Shown here one piece after another: positions 1 to 8,463 of a stretch of 64,000 nucleotides of DNA. This DNA is from Alkalinema sp. CACIAM 70d (lineage in GTDB: Bacteria > Cyanobacteriota > Cyanobacteriia > Leptolyngbyales > Leptolyngbyaceae), in assembly GCA_002148405.1 (NCBI GenBank), contig MUGG01000012.1:25126-89125 (forward strand), written 5' to 3'. The translations under genes were made by a program, and so were the position numbers. The notes beneath the pieces were generated by a model that did not search any database, had not been told where the DNA came from, and was given only the letters and a program-made list of their open reading frames with translations. Each line of letters opens with the position of its first letter. Within the stretch, counting starts at the first letter, position 1.

Positions 1-811
1 TCGAGCGTTGCTTCTGGTCATCGCTTGCCATTTCAAACGGATGGCTTGGAATATCTGTGATTCCATGCCTATTTCCAAGTGGAAGGGAGACAATCGGTAC
101 AAAGGGGCAAGCAGTCAAACGGTTGACCGATGCTTTATCTAGAAAATGAATAACTGCTGGAAAGATAGTGGGAATTACGGTTTTTAAACTTGTGGCGTAT
201 ACCATAAGGTAGAGAAGAAATGTAGAACACCCGGATTGAATGCATAACTGTAGCTTCTGATCTACAAGAGGCAATCCGTAAAAGTAGGGATAAATTTTCT
301 CGATCGCGCATCAACGATCGTAATTGCTCGGATTTCCCTTGTAGGAGTTGCTCAACTATAGTGAAAGATTTCCTGAAATAGGGCTGGGCTAAATATCCAT
401 AGCATTTGATTGATATAGCATTTGAATCCAACCTGGGATTGTTCCTACCTGAGAGGGTTTCTAGGGAGGAACGGTGGAATGAATTTTAAGGATGGATGAA
501 AGGCTAGGGGCTTTGCAAAGAACGCTAGGCTCCCCAGATAGTTGTAGAAATATGAATTCGAGTAGTTGTAGAAATATGAATATTGTCTCAGCCAGCATTT
601 ATAAAGTGAGTTCTTATGCCTGATAAATAGACTCAGATTGATTGATCCCATCGCTCAAAAGCGCAAATTGGCTAGAAGTTCAACCAATTCATTAACATTT
701 GTTAATTTCTGGTGTTAAGCTCTGTTGCAACTTCAGAACGAGACCTCCAAGGGCAGGAAATGTCCGTGATAGGATGCCATACGTAGCTTTTAAACGTTTG
801 GAGATAGAGCT
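1..811. other. Non-coding left edge, no supported gene
   Basis: I see no convincing gene here. Short reverse open frames exist, but they have no ribosome-binding site, no recognisable domain, and one is built on a local repeat. A 19-bp sequence (TAGTTGTAGAAATATGAAT) occurs at 539-557 and again at 563-581. A short palindrome (TTAACA-TT-TGTTAA) lies at 692-705, about 107 bases before the chlP start, where a promoter or regulator site could sit. Confidence 0.5.
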
Positions 812-2032
812 TTGGCACTACGGGTTGCTGTTGTAGGTGGAGGTCCCGCCGGAGCTTGTGCGGCGGAGGTCTTGGCAAAAGCTGGTATTGAAACCTATTT
901 GATCGAGCGCAAGTTAGACAACGTTAAACCCTGTGGTGGCGCAATTCCGCTCTGCATGGTGAAAGAGTTTGATCTGCCGGAAGACATTATCGATCGTAAA
1001 GTCCGGCGAATGAAGATGATTTCCCCCTCCAATGTGGTGGTGGACATCGGTCAGACCCTCAAAGATAACGAATACATTGGCATGGTGCGTCGGGAAGTGT
1101 TTGACTCTTTCCTGCGCAATCGGGCGGCATCTCTGGGTGCCCAGTTGATTAACGGCACGATGTACAAACTGGAGTTGCCGACGACTCAGAATGGCAGTTA
1201 CAAGCTGCACTATGCTGATCACTCCAACGGAATCGAGGGAGAAGATAAGACCCTGGAAGTCGATTTGGTGATTGGGGCCGATGGAGCTAACTCTCGGGTC
1301 GCTAAGGCGATCGATGCGGGGGATTATAACTACGCGATCGCGTTCCAAGAGCGGATCATGCTCCCCGAAGACAAGATGGCTTACTACGAAGATTTGGCGG
1401 AAATGTACGTCGGTGATGATGTTTCCCCAGACTTCTACGCTTGGGTTTTCCCGAAATACAACCACGTTGCGGTGGGAACAGGCACCATGAAGCCCAACCA
1501 AGCCCGCATTAAAGAATTGCAAGCAGGGATCCGGGCTCGGGCAGCGGCTAAGCTGCGCGGCGGCAAAATCATCCGCGTAGAAGCTCACCCGATTCCTGAG
1601 CATCCCAGACCCCGTCGAGTGGTAGGTCGCGTGGCCCTCGTTGGAGATGCAGCGGGTACCGTAACGAAATCCTCTGGAGAAGGGATCTACTTTGCGGCGA
1701 AGTCGGCACGGATGTGTGCGGAAACGATCGTAGAGTTTTCCGAAAAGGGTCAACGGATTCCGACGGAAGCGGATCTCAAGGTCTACATCAAGCGTTGGGA
1801 TAAGATGTACGGCGCAACCTATTTGGTGCTGGATATTCTACAGCGCGTGTTCTACCGCTCCGATGCCACTCGGGAAGCCTTCGTTGAAATGTGTGCTGAT
1901 ATCGATGTGCAGAAGCTGACCTTTGACAGCTATCTGTACAAAACGGTTACACCTGCTAACCCGCTGACTCAGCTCAAGATTACGGCGAAGACGATTGGTA
2001 GCCTCCTGCGGGGCAATGCCTTGGCTCCCTAA
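812..2032 (+). CDS. chlP: Geranylgeranyl diphosphate/geranylgeranyl-chlorophyll reductase ChlP
   Basis: The 406-residue FAD/NADPH enzyme reduces the geranylgeranyl chain to phytyl for chlorophyll a and for phylloquinone and tocopherol side chains. The N-terminal dinucleotide-binding loop GGGPAG is at residues 9-14, the CGG segment follows at about 42-44, and the second FAD motif GDAAG lies near residue 277. Length and the full-length pattern fit the cyanobacterial and plant ChlP family. The start is a TTG that places the beta strand and GGGPAG at the expected distance from the N-terminus, with GGAG at 800-803 as Shine-Dalgarno. It is monocistronic, with a terminator at 2100-2140. The enzyme is expected at the thylakoid membrane. 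Confidence 0.95.
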   Translation: MALRVAVVGGGPAGACAAEVLAKAGIETYLIERKLDNVKPCGGAIPLCMVKEFDLPEDIIDRKVRRMKMISPSNVVVDIGQTLKDNEYIGMVRREVFDSFLRNRAASLGAQLINGTMYKLELPTTQNGSYKLHYADHSNGIEGEDKTLEVDLVIGADGANSRVAKAIDAGDYNYAIAFQERIMLPEDKMAYYEDLAEMYVGDDVSPDFYAWVFPKYNHVAVGTGTMKPNQARIKELQAGIRARAAAKLRGGKIIRVEAHPIPEHPRPRRVVGRVALVGDAAGTVTKSSGEGIYFAAKSARMCAETIVEFSEKGQRIPTEADLKVYIKRWDKMYGATYLVLDILQRVFYRSDATREAFVEMCADIDVQKLTFDSYLYKTVTPANPLTQLKITAKTIGSLLRGNALAP

Positions 2033-2099
2033 GCATCGCTGGCCACACTGATTAACCTGGCGATCGGTCTTGGTTAATCATCTACTCTACGGATTACCG

Positions 2100-2140
2100 A
2101 AAGGAGAGCGCCTGCTATGGCCTCTCCTTTCTGCTTTTTG
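2100..2140 (+). terminator. Rho-independent terminator of chlP
   Basis: Inverted repeat AAAGGAGAG (2100-2108) with CTCTCCTTT (2122-2130), extended by an inner GCC/GGC pair, followed by CTGCTTTTTG. It lies 68 bases after the chlP stop. Confidence 0.8.
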
Positions 2141-2172
2141 GGCAGTTTTGTAGAAAAACAAATGAGACAGCG

Positions 2173-2211
2173 AAAAGGCAAGAAATGAATAATTTACACT
2201 CCTTGCCTCTT
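2173..2211 (-). terminator. Terminator of the rpaA-like gene
   Basis: GGCAAG (2177-2182) pairs with CTTGCC (2202-2207). Read on the reverse strand, the stem is followed by TTTTCGC. It lies about 60 bases downstream of the reverse-strand response regulator gene and faces the chlP terminator. Confidence 0.6.
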
Positions 2212-2269
2212 CCTTGATCCAGCGTAATTGATTTGGATTGCCAATCTAATGAGTTTGTTCTAGCGAGCC

Positions 2270-3010
2270 CTAACCCGCGATCGAAGAAGTCGCCACATCT
2301 TCAATGGTCGTGTTCGGCAATTCTAGACAATAGCCTGCGCCGTAAACCGTCTTGATGTACTGGGGATGGCGGGGTTCTGGCTCCAGCTTAGTGCGCAGGT
2401 GACGAACATGGACACGAATGGTTTCAATGTCATCATCGGGATCGTAACCCCAGACTTCCCGCAAAATTTCGCTGGGCGAAACGGTTTGACCATGGCGCTG
2501 CAATAGACAGTGCAAAAGCTCAAATTCTAAGTGCGTCAACTTGACCGTTTTGCCGAACCAAACAGCCTCAAAGCGCTCTGGCACAAGGGTCAAGGGGCCA
2601 TAATTCAAAATTTCCGCATGCTTAGCCGCTTGGGGAATGCGATCGGTTCGCCGCAGCAAAGCCCGCACCCGCGCCAACAATTCTTCTACTTCAAAGGGTT
2701 TGGTCAGGTAGTCATCGGCTCCTGCATTAAAGCCTTCCACCTTATCCTGGGTTTGCCCCAAGGCCGTCAGCATCAAGACCGGAATATCAGCGGTGCGATC
2801 GTCGCGACGAAGACGCTGGCAAACCGTAAATCCATCAACCCTCGGCAGCATGAGATCGAGCATGATTAAGTCCGGCTGCATCTGGAGAGCCATGGCTTGG
2901 CCCTTAATTCCATCAGGCGCTTGACTCACTTCATACCCTGCCATTTCGAGATTGACCGCTACTAGTTCAGCGATCGCAGGGTCGTCATCAATCACAAGTA
3001 TCCGAGGCAT
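2270..3010 (-). CDS. rpaA: OmpR/PhoB-type response regulator RpaA (circadian output, phycobilisome association)
   Basis: A 246-residue two-domain regulator. The receiver domain (about 1-120) has acidic residues D8-D10, the phosphoacceptor Asp52 in MLDLMLP, a conserved Thr near 82 and Lys104 in the LTKPF motif. A PhoB-type winged-helix DNA-binding domain follows, with [20 protein letters not shown] and an [11 protein letters not shown] wing. The sequence matches my knowledge of cyanobacterial RpaA almost throughout, including [18 protein letters not shown] between the domains. In the model system RpaA is phosphorylated by SasA downstream of KaiABC and drives dusk genes; that role is family knowledge. 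No kinase gene is adjacent, as is usual for RpaA. Confidence 0.93.
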   Translation of the reverse strand: MPRILVIDDDPAIAELVAVNLEMAGYEVSQAPDGIKGQAMALQMQPDLIMLDLMLPRVDGFTVCQRLRRDDRTADIPVLMLTALGQTQDKVEGFNAGADDYLTKPFEVEELLARVRALLRRTDRIPQAAKHAEILNYGPLTLVPERFEAVWFGKTVKLTHLEFELLHCLLQRHGQTVSPSEILREVWGYDPDDDIETIRVHVRHLRTKLEPEPRHPQYIKTVYGAGYCLELPNTTIEDVATSSIAG

Positions 3011-3353
3011 CGTTAAAACAGCTGTCCTAAAGAGGTTGATGAATGAAGCAAAATTAATTACTAAGGTTGACTGTTAAGGGATTAACCACTAAGAAAGTTA
3101 TGAAGATTATGCTCAAATTATACGCAATGATTCATGTTTCTTGGATTTTCTATTTTGATTTGCTACTGAGTATCCAACTTTCTTCGTGTAAATTTTTATA
3201 TCTTTAAGGTTTTTTAATTATAGAAACTCATAGCCCGTCTGTCAGTGATGCACTACACGGTTTCACTTCAGAAAATCATAAAAAAATGTTAAATTTTCTA
3301 ACTTGATGAATTAAGTTTCTAGCTTATCTACGCCATTCCTTGAGGTCAGGGAT
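3011..3353. other. AT-rich divergent intergenic region
   Basis: The spacer separates the reverse rpaA gene from the forward glycosyltransferase gene, so it should hold two divergent promoters. It is AT-rich with several A and T runs. I see no clear palindrome, riboswitch or small gene. Confidence 0.4.
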
Positions 3354-4628
3354 TTGTTGATTTTTTGTCTAGTGATTTTTTGTCTGCTGCTGATCAGTGG
3401 GTTTGCCATGGCAGCGTTTCGGCAGCAATTTTACCCGGCTCTCCAGGCAAGTAGCGCACTCCAAATCCCCTTGATTGGTCATGCATCCGGACGACAAGGG
3501 GCGGAGATTTCGACTTTGCCTTCGGTGTCAGTGATTGTGCCTGCCTATAATGAGGCGGTCAATATTGAGGGCTGTTTACTGTCGATTTTGGAAAGTTCTG
3601 AGCGACCCGATGGGCAGCTAGAAGTCTGGATTGTGGACGATCAATCAACGGATCAGACGCTGTCGATCGTCCAGCAATTACAGGACGGGTTACAAGATCC
3701 CCGTTTGCACCTTCTAGTAGGACAACCCCGTCCAATGGGAGAAGTCTGGATGGGAAAAAATTGGGCCTGTGCCCAAGCCGCTCAGCGGGCCAAGGGAGAG
3801 TATTTGTTATTTTTGGATGCGGATGTGCGATTGCGACGGGGGGCGATCGAAGCTGCGCTGGTTCATGCCCTCGATCGACAGGCAGACCTATTAACCTGTT
3901 GGCTGACGTTGGTTTGCGATTGCTGGGGGGAATGGCTGGCTCAGCCCATCATTGCTCAGTTGTTTGCGGTGGGCTTCAAACAGAATGAAGTGAATGATCC
4001 CAGCCAAGATGCGGTATTTGCCGTTGGGCCGTTTATGTTGTTTCGCCGATCGGCCTATGATGCGATCGGGGGCCACCGAGCCGTCGCGGCGGAGGTGGTG
4101 GAAGACGTGGAATTGGGGAAACGGATCAAACGCCAAGGCTGGAAGCTGTGGTTTGGGACAGGGGCAGCCCTCGGGGAATTGCGCATGTACCGCAGCCTCG
4201 GGGCCTTGTGGGAAGGCTGGACAAAAAATTGGCATCTGGGATCGGAGCGTAATTGGCGATCGACGCTCTATTCCACCTACGTAGTGGGAATGGTATTTGT
4301 GTTGCCCTGGTGGGCGAGTTTGGCTGCCTTAGGGAGCCTGGGTCAGCAAGCCATGGCGTGGGCTACTGGGGGGCTACCGATGATCGAAGACTGGTTACCG
4401 TTCAGCATCGCTGTTCTCAATGGCGCGATCGCGGTGTTCTTGCTCTATAGTCAATACGACCTGCGGCAGCGAACCCAGGCGAATTTTGGGATTCCAACCC
4501 GCTACTGGTGGCTAGGCTGGCTGGGGAGTTGGATCGTCTTTTGGATTCCGATCGCCTCGCTGATTAAAACGGAAACGGGCTGGGGCTGGACTTGGCGAGG
4601 CCGACCGTTACAGATCCAGGGGAAATAA
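3354..4628 (+). CDS. Membrane-associated family 2 glycosyltransferase (carotenoid glycosyltransferase-like)
   Basis: A 424-residue protein with an N-terminal membrane segment (about 1-20), a GT-A fold domain and hydrophobic segments near the C-terminus (about 310-330, 345-365, 385-400). The domain begins PSVSVIVPAYNE at about 56-67, has acidic DDQSTD at 95-100, the DxD-like LDADV at 154-158 and the acceptor-side EDVELGKRIK near 250. The architecture is like that of the carotenoid transferase CruG, which glycosylates myxol in cyanobacteria, and of diaponeurosporenoate or hopanoid-associated transferases. I cannot choose the acceptor, so no symbol is given. The start is TTG at 3354; a second TTG follows immediately. 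The gene stands alone. Confidence 0.8.
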   Translation: MLIFCLVIFCLLLISGFAMAAFRQQFYPALQASSALQIPLIGHASGRQGAEISTLPSVSVIVPAYNEAVNIEGCLLSILESSERPDGQLEVWIVDDQSTDQTLSIVQQLQDGLQDPRLHLLVGQPRPMGEVWMGKNWACAQAAQRAKGEYLLFLDADVRLRRGAIEAALVHALDRQADLLTCWLTLVCDCWGEWLAQPIIAQLFAVGFKQNEVNDPSQDAVFAVGPFMLFRRSAYDAIGGHRAVAAEVVEDVELGKRIKRQGWKLWFGTGAALGELRMYRSLGALWEGWTKNWHLGSERNWRSTLYSTYVVGMVFVLPWWASLAALGSLGQQAMAWATGGLPMIEDWLPFSIAVLNGAIAVFLLYSQYDLRQRTQANFGIPTRYWWLGWLGSWIVFWIPIASLIKTETGWGWTWRGRPLQIQGK

Positions 4629-4636
4629 TCCACCTT

Positions 4637-4785
4637 ATACCAAATTGATTTATTAATGCTACACATCCGAGCCCCCCTAGCCCCCTTAATAAAAGGGGAA
4701 TTCAGCCAAATTGTTTCAAAGTCCCCCTTATTAAGGGGGATTTAGGGGGATCGTTATCTGTTGCAGTCACAAGTTGATTTGGTAT
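4637..4785. repeat. MITE-like element with ATACCAAAT terminal inverted repeats
   Basis: The ends are perfect 9-bp inverted repeats, ATACCAAAT at 4637-4645 and ATTTGGTAT at 4777-4785. The interior is a nested palindrome: a left arm (about 4668-4700) and a right arm (about 4719-4752), each containing CCCCCTTA(A/T)TAAGGGG-type pairing and roughly the reverse complement of each other. The 149-bp element carries no open frame, so it is most simply a non-autonomous mobile element. Confidence 0.7.
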
Positions 4786-5005
4786 TACTTCTGGAGGGAG
4801 CTTCAATGCAGCGTCTGCTCTCTCTAATTTGCTGATTGGATAATTTAACGAGTTGTTAATTTAACGATATCTAAACTGTTATGGATAAGACTTTTCACTT
4901 GCTTTGAGAAGCCAGTACAGTGCATTACACTGCACTATAAGTTAGCAGGACTGCCCGATTGGCGTTGTGTTGGCGGCTGTAGATCCCTCGTGTTGGATTT
5001 TGATA

Positions 5006-7147
5006 ATGCATCTTGACTCGATCGTTTTAGTCTTGATCCAGATTGTTCTCGTGATAGCGCTGTCCCGACTGGTTGGACTTGCCTTTCGTCGCATTAAGCA
5101 GCCTTTAGTGATTGGCGAAATTGTGGCGGGGATTATGTTGGGGCCGTCCCTGCTGGGAGCCATTGCCCCCATGGTGGCGAGTACTCTCTTTCCACCGGAG
5201 AGTATTTCTATCCTAGGGGTGTTATCCCAAATCGGTTTAATTTTTTTCATGTTTCTGATTGGGCTGGAACTTGATCCGAAATATCTCAAGGGTGGTGTTG
5301 ACTTAGCGATTTTAATTTCCCATGTCAGTATCTTAGTCCCATTCTCCCTGGGAATTCTTCTCTCATTGCTACTGTTTCCATTGGTCTCCAATGCGGGCGT
5401 TTCTTTCACAGCATTTGCCTTATTTCTAGGGGCGGCGATGTCAATTACCGCTTTCCCGGTGCTGGCGCGTATCATTACTGAAAATAATTTACAAAATAGT
5501 CGGATAGGGTCGTTAGCTTTAACCTGTGCGGCTGTGGATGATGTAACGGCTTGGTGCTTGCTGTTGGTAGCGATCGCGGTGACCCGCACTAACAGTATGG
5601 TTGGCGCAATTCCTAACATTTTAGAAGCGGGACTGTACATTGGATTGATGATTGGGGTGGGTAGACCTTTACTCCGGCAATTTGCGGTTTTCTATCGACG
5701 TACAGGCAAGTTGACCCAATCGATGTTAGCGGTTATTTATATCTGTGTTGTTATTTCTGCACTGATTACCGAGACGATCGGAATTCATTTAATTTTTGGC
5801 GCTTTTTTGTTGGGCGCTGTTATGCCCAAACATGAAGGCTTAGTGAGAGAATTGGCGCAAAAAACCGAAGACTTTGTTTTGACCTGTCTGTTGCCCATTT
5901 TCTTTGCCTACAGTGGTCTACGCACCCAAATTGGGCTACTCAACAGTCCACCCCTATGGGGGTTATGTGCCTCGGTGGTGCTGGTGGCTATCGTTGGTAA
6001 GTATGTAGGAACCTTTGCGGCGGCTAAGGTGTCTGGCCTCTCTAACCGAGATGCTTCGGCCTTGGGTTGGTTGATGAATACACGCGGCTTAACGGAACTC
6101 ATTGTTTTAAACATCGGCTTAAGTTTAGGGGTAATTACGCCGTTACTGTTCACCATGCTGGTGATTATGGCATTGGTCACCACATTTATGACTTCGCCAC
6201 TATTGGAGTGGACTTATCCGAAAAAAATGATGCGCATGGAGGTTCTCGAGCCCCAACCCGAAACGACAGAAGCAGCTCAATATAAGATTTTAGTCCCCGT
6301 TGCGAATCCCAACAGCCAACAGGGCTTGATTCGACTCGCGATCGAAATTGCTCGTTCCCAACAACAACCCACTTCAGTTCATCCCCTCAGTTTGATTCAG
6401 TTAGAACAGGACTATGTGTTTGAAAGTTTGCCAACGGAGGCCGATCGATTAATTCAAGCCCAGCAAGAAAAACTCCGGGCCATTGTGGCTCAACTGGACT
6501 CCGAGCCCGTGGAAGTTTCAAATATCGTTCAGGTGTCAAATAATGTTGCTAAAACAACGGCAGACATTGCCGTGCGAGAACAGATGAATTTAATTTTGCT
6601 GGGATGGCATCGTCCTGCTTTCAGTAGTAATCGTTTAGGAGGGCGTGTTGGCCAAATTCTGAGTACTGCCCCCGTGGATGTTGCAGTGTTTATCGATCGT
6701 CAACCTCAACGCCTGAATCGGTTATTGATTCCCTATAGCCCGAACATTCATACGGAACTTGGGATTCAATTAGCACTCCGGTTGTTGTTAAATCATTCCG
6801 ATCGCCAATTAACGTTGCTACGAGTGTTTCAAGAGGGACAACCGATTGAATTTAGCTACGAGTGGAATCAATTGTTTGAACAGTTGCCGCCCACGGTGCG
6901 CGATCGAATTTTGACGCCTGTGATTCAAACAAACTCTCTGATTAATACGGTAATTGATGCTTCCCAAACAGCGGATCTCACGATCGTGGGGGCTAGTCGT
7001 GAATGGGGGTTAGAACGTCAAACCTTGGGGCGATATACTGATGAACTAGCGGTTCGTTGTCGATCGTCCTTACTCATCACCCGTCGTTTCAATCGGGTGA
7101 CGTCCCATCACCTAGAGGCTGTCCTCGATCGTACAACTGAGGTCTAG
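5006..7147 (+). CDS. CPA2-family cation:proton antiporter with C-terminal universal-stress domains
   Basis: The 713-residue protein has an antiporter half (about 1-405) of roughly twelve hydrophobic helices, with conserved family segments such as GEIVAGIMLGPSLLG, FFMFLIGLELDP, a DD pair in CAAVDDVTAWCLL and FAYSGLRT. The second half (about 425-700) is soluble and looks like two tandem universal stress protein domains, including ILLGWHRP and LTIVGASREWGL segments. It should exchange Na+ or K+ for protons at the plasma or thylakoid membrane; the ion is not readable. ATG 5006 is preferred; an upstream in-frame GTG at 4967 would add 13 unconserved residues. The next gene starts one base after the stop, so the two are probably co-transcribed. 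Confidence 0.87.
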   Translation: MHLDSIVLVLIQIVLVIALSRLVGLAFRRIKQPLVIGEIVAGIMLGPSLLGAIAPMVASTLFPPESISILGVLSQIGLIFFMFLIGLELDPKYLKGGVDLAILISHVSILVPFSLGILLSLLLFPLVSNAGVSFTAFALFLGAAMSITAFPVLARIITENNLQNSRIGSLALTCAAVDDVTAWCLLLVAIAVTRTNSMVGAIPNILEAGLYIGLMIGVGRPLLRQFAVFYRRTGKLTQSMLAVIYICVVISALITETIGIHLIFGAFLLGAVMPKHEGLVRELAQKTEDFVLTCLLPIFFAYSGLRTQIGLLNSPPLWGLCASVVLVAIVGKYVGTFAAAKVSGLSNRDASALGWLMNTRGLTELIVLNIGLSLGVITPLLFTMLVIMALVTTFMTSPLLEWTYPKKMMRMEVLEPQPETTEAAQYKILVPVANPNSQQGLIRLAIEIARSQQQPTSVHPLSLIQLEQDYVFESLPTEADRLIQAQQEKLRAIVAQLDSEPVEVSNIVQVSNNVAKTTADIAVREQMNLILLGWHRPAFSSNRLGGRVGQILSTAPVDVAVFIDRQPQRLNRLLIPYSPNIHTELGIQLALRLLLNHSDRQLTLLRVFQEGQPIEFSYEWNQLFEQLPPTVRDRILTPVIQTNSLINTVIDASQTADLTIVGASREWGLERQTLGRYTDELAVRCRSSLLITRRFNRVTSHHLEAVLDRTTEV

Positions 7148-7148
7148 A

Positions 7149-7679
7149 ATGCACTTTTTAAACAAGACTTCTCTAATTTTCTATGCCAGTGCAATTACAT
7201 TGGTGGTTACTTTATTTATGATTGTGACGCGGTATGGTGAAGCTAATTTAAAAGCTGAGAAGAAAATTGCGGGCAAATATACGATCGCGACGAGTTCTAG
7301 CAAAACTTTAAACGGTCAAGTACTGGAGTTAGATCAGTCTGGGATTTACCTCAATGGTGGCCTGTATGCTGCAACGATTGCCCAGGACGATCGCCAAATG
7401 CCCAAGGTGTATAGTCTCAGTGGTTCCAAACAAGGTGCCCTCTGGGTTCTGTCCGGGACAACCTCTGCTGCTGCTTGTGCCTCGACGGACAGTGCGCCCG
7501 AGTTTACTCGTCAACAGGGGCAGATTGCAACCACCCTGACGTTAACGATCGAGGCAGCCCCATCTCCAACGATCGTTCAAGGCCAACTGACCTGTCCAAC
7601 GCCAACCCCATCGGTCAGTTTTACGGCCCAAAAACAACCAGAAATCGCTAAGGGTGAAGTGTCTGGTAAAGGTCATTAG
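7149..7679 (+). CDS. Hypothetical membrane-anchored protein downstream of the antiporter
   Basis: I do not recognise this 176-residue protein. One hydrophobic segment (about residues 8-26) at the N-terminus would act as a membrane anchor or uncleaved signal. The rest is probably periplasmic or lumenal, rich in Ser, Thr, Gln and Pro, with two cysteines: one in AAACAS and one in LTCPTPTPS. A beta-rich fold is suggested by alternating hydrophobic stretches such as GQVLELDQSGIYLNGG. The ATG lies one base after the antiporter stop, which argues for an operon and a job connected with that transporter. Confidence 0.65.
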   Translation: MHFLNKTSLIFYASAITLVVTLFMIVTRYGEANLKAEKKIAGKYTIATSSSKTLNGQVLELDQSGIYLNGGLYAATIAQDDRQMPKVYSLSGSKQGALWVLSGTTSAAACASTDSAPEFTRQQGQIATTLTLTIEAAPSPTIVQGQLTCPTPTPSVSFTAQKQPEIAKGEVSGKGH

Positions 7680-7805
7680 TCTTGAAATCTAGTCTTTAAT
7701 CCAGCCTTCACTTTGCTCTAATCTAGACGGTGTCTAATCCAGACTTTGCTCTAATCTAAAAGGTTGAGTTGAATTGGAAGTTGAATTGGAAAAGGATACG
7801 ATCGC

Positions 7806-8240
7806 GTGTTGCAGCGTAAATTAAAAATCGTGGCGGTCGGTAAAGTCAAATATCGTTGGATTGAGGCGGGGATGCAGGAATATCTCAAACGCTTACCGGG
7901 TTTGAATATCACTGAAATTAAAGACTCGAATCAACGCACAACGTTACCTGAAATTCAGCCCTATTTGAAAGCCCAAGATCAGTTAATTGTGCTGACTGAA
8001 CGGGGCAAGTTGCTGGATTCGATCGCCTTTGCCCAGTTTATCCAACAGCAAACGATCGATCGATCGTTAGTGTTTGTGATTGGCTCCTCCGATGGCATTA
8101 CTCCTGAATTAGAGAAAGCGGCAGATTACACCCTTGCCCTTTCACCCATGACCTTTACCCATGACATGGCACGGTTATTATTAATTGAGCAAATTTATCG
8201 TGCCATTTCGATCGCGACCAACGGCAACTATCACAAGTAA
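7806..8240 (+). CDS. rlmH: 23S rRNA (pseudouridine1915-N3)-methyltransferase RlmH
   Basis: The 144-residue SPOUT-family enzyme methylates pseudouridine 1915 in helix 69 of 23S rRNA. It begins LKIVAVGKVK, as the family does. It has the knot motif VFVIGSSDGITPEL and the C-terminal signature LSPMTFTHDMARLLLIEQIYRA, ending in NGNYHK, close to the classical N-x-x-YHK end. The start is GTG 7806, with an in-frame TTG right after it. It stands alone between the antiporter pair and dnaK. Confidence 0.95.
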   Translation: MLQRKLKIVAVGKVKYRWIEAGMQEYLKRLPGLNITEIKDSNQRTTLPEIQPYLKAQDQLIVLTERGKLLDSIAFAQFIQQQTIDRSLVFVIGSSDGITPELEKAADYTLALSPMTFTHDMARLLLIEQIYRAISIATNGNYHK

Positions 8241-8338
8241 CAGCAGCCCCCTAGGATGATGGGGTGAACCGAAAGGATTAACCAAGATGGACGATCGAAT
8301 CGATCGCCCCAAAATACACCATTAACTTGCTCTCAAAT

Positions 8339-8367
8339 GAAAAAGGGTGAGTTATACAACCCACCCT
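8339..8367 (-). terminator. Terminator of dnaK
   Basis: AGGGTG (8344-8349) pairs with CACCCT (8362-8367). On the reverse strand the stem is followed by TTTTT. It is located about 100 bases after the dnaK stop. Confidence 0.65.
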
Positions 8368-8463
8368 CAACTGATACCTAGATTCACGAATTAGTTGATT
8401 GCGCTAGCTGAATCATCTGTGACCCGTCGCGATCACAAAGAATTGCGTTGCTACGACATCACT

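Noticed and set aside
135..431. 98-residue reverse open frame at the left edge
   Set aside because: No ribosome site, no domain and nothing familiar in its residues; insufficient to call a gene.
914..1753. Long open frame opposite chlP
   Set aside because: It is antisense to a strongly conserved gene, has no ribosome site and reads like a codon-bias shadow.
4942..5640. Open frame opposite the antiporter start
   Set aside because: It is antisense to membrane helices of a conserved gene and has no independent support.
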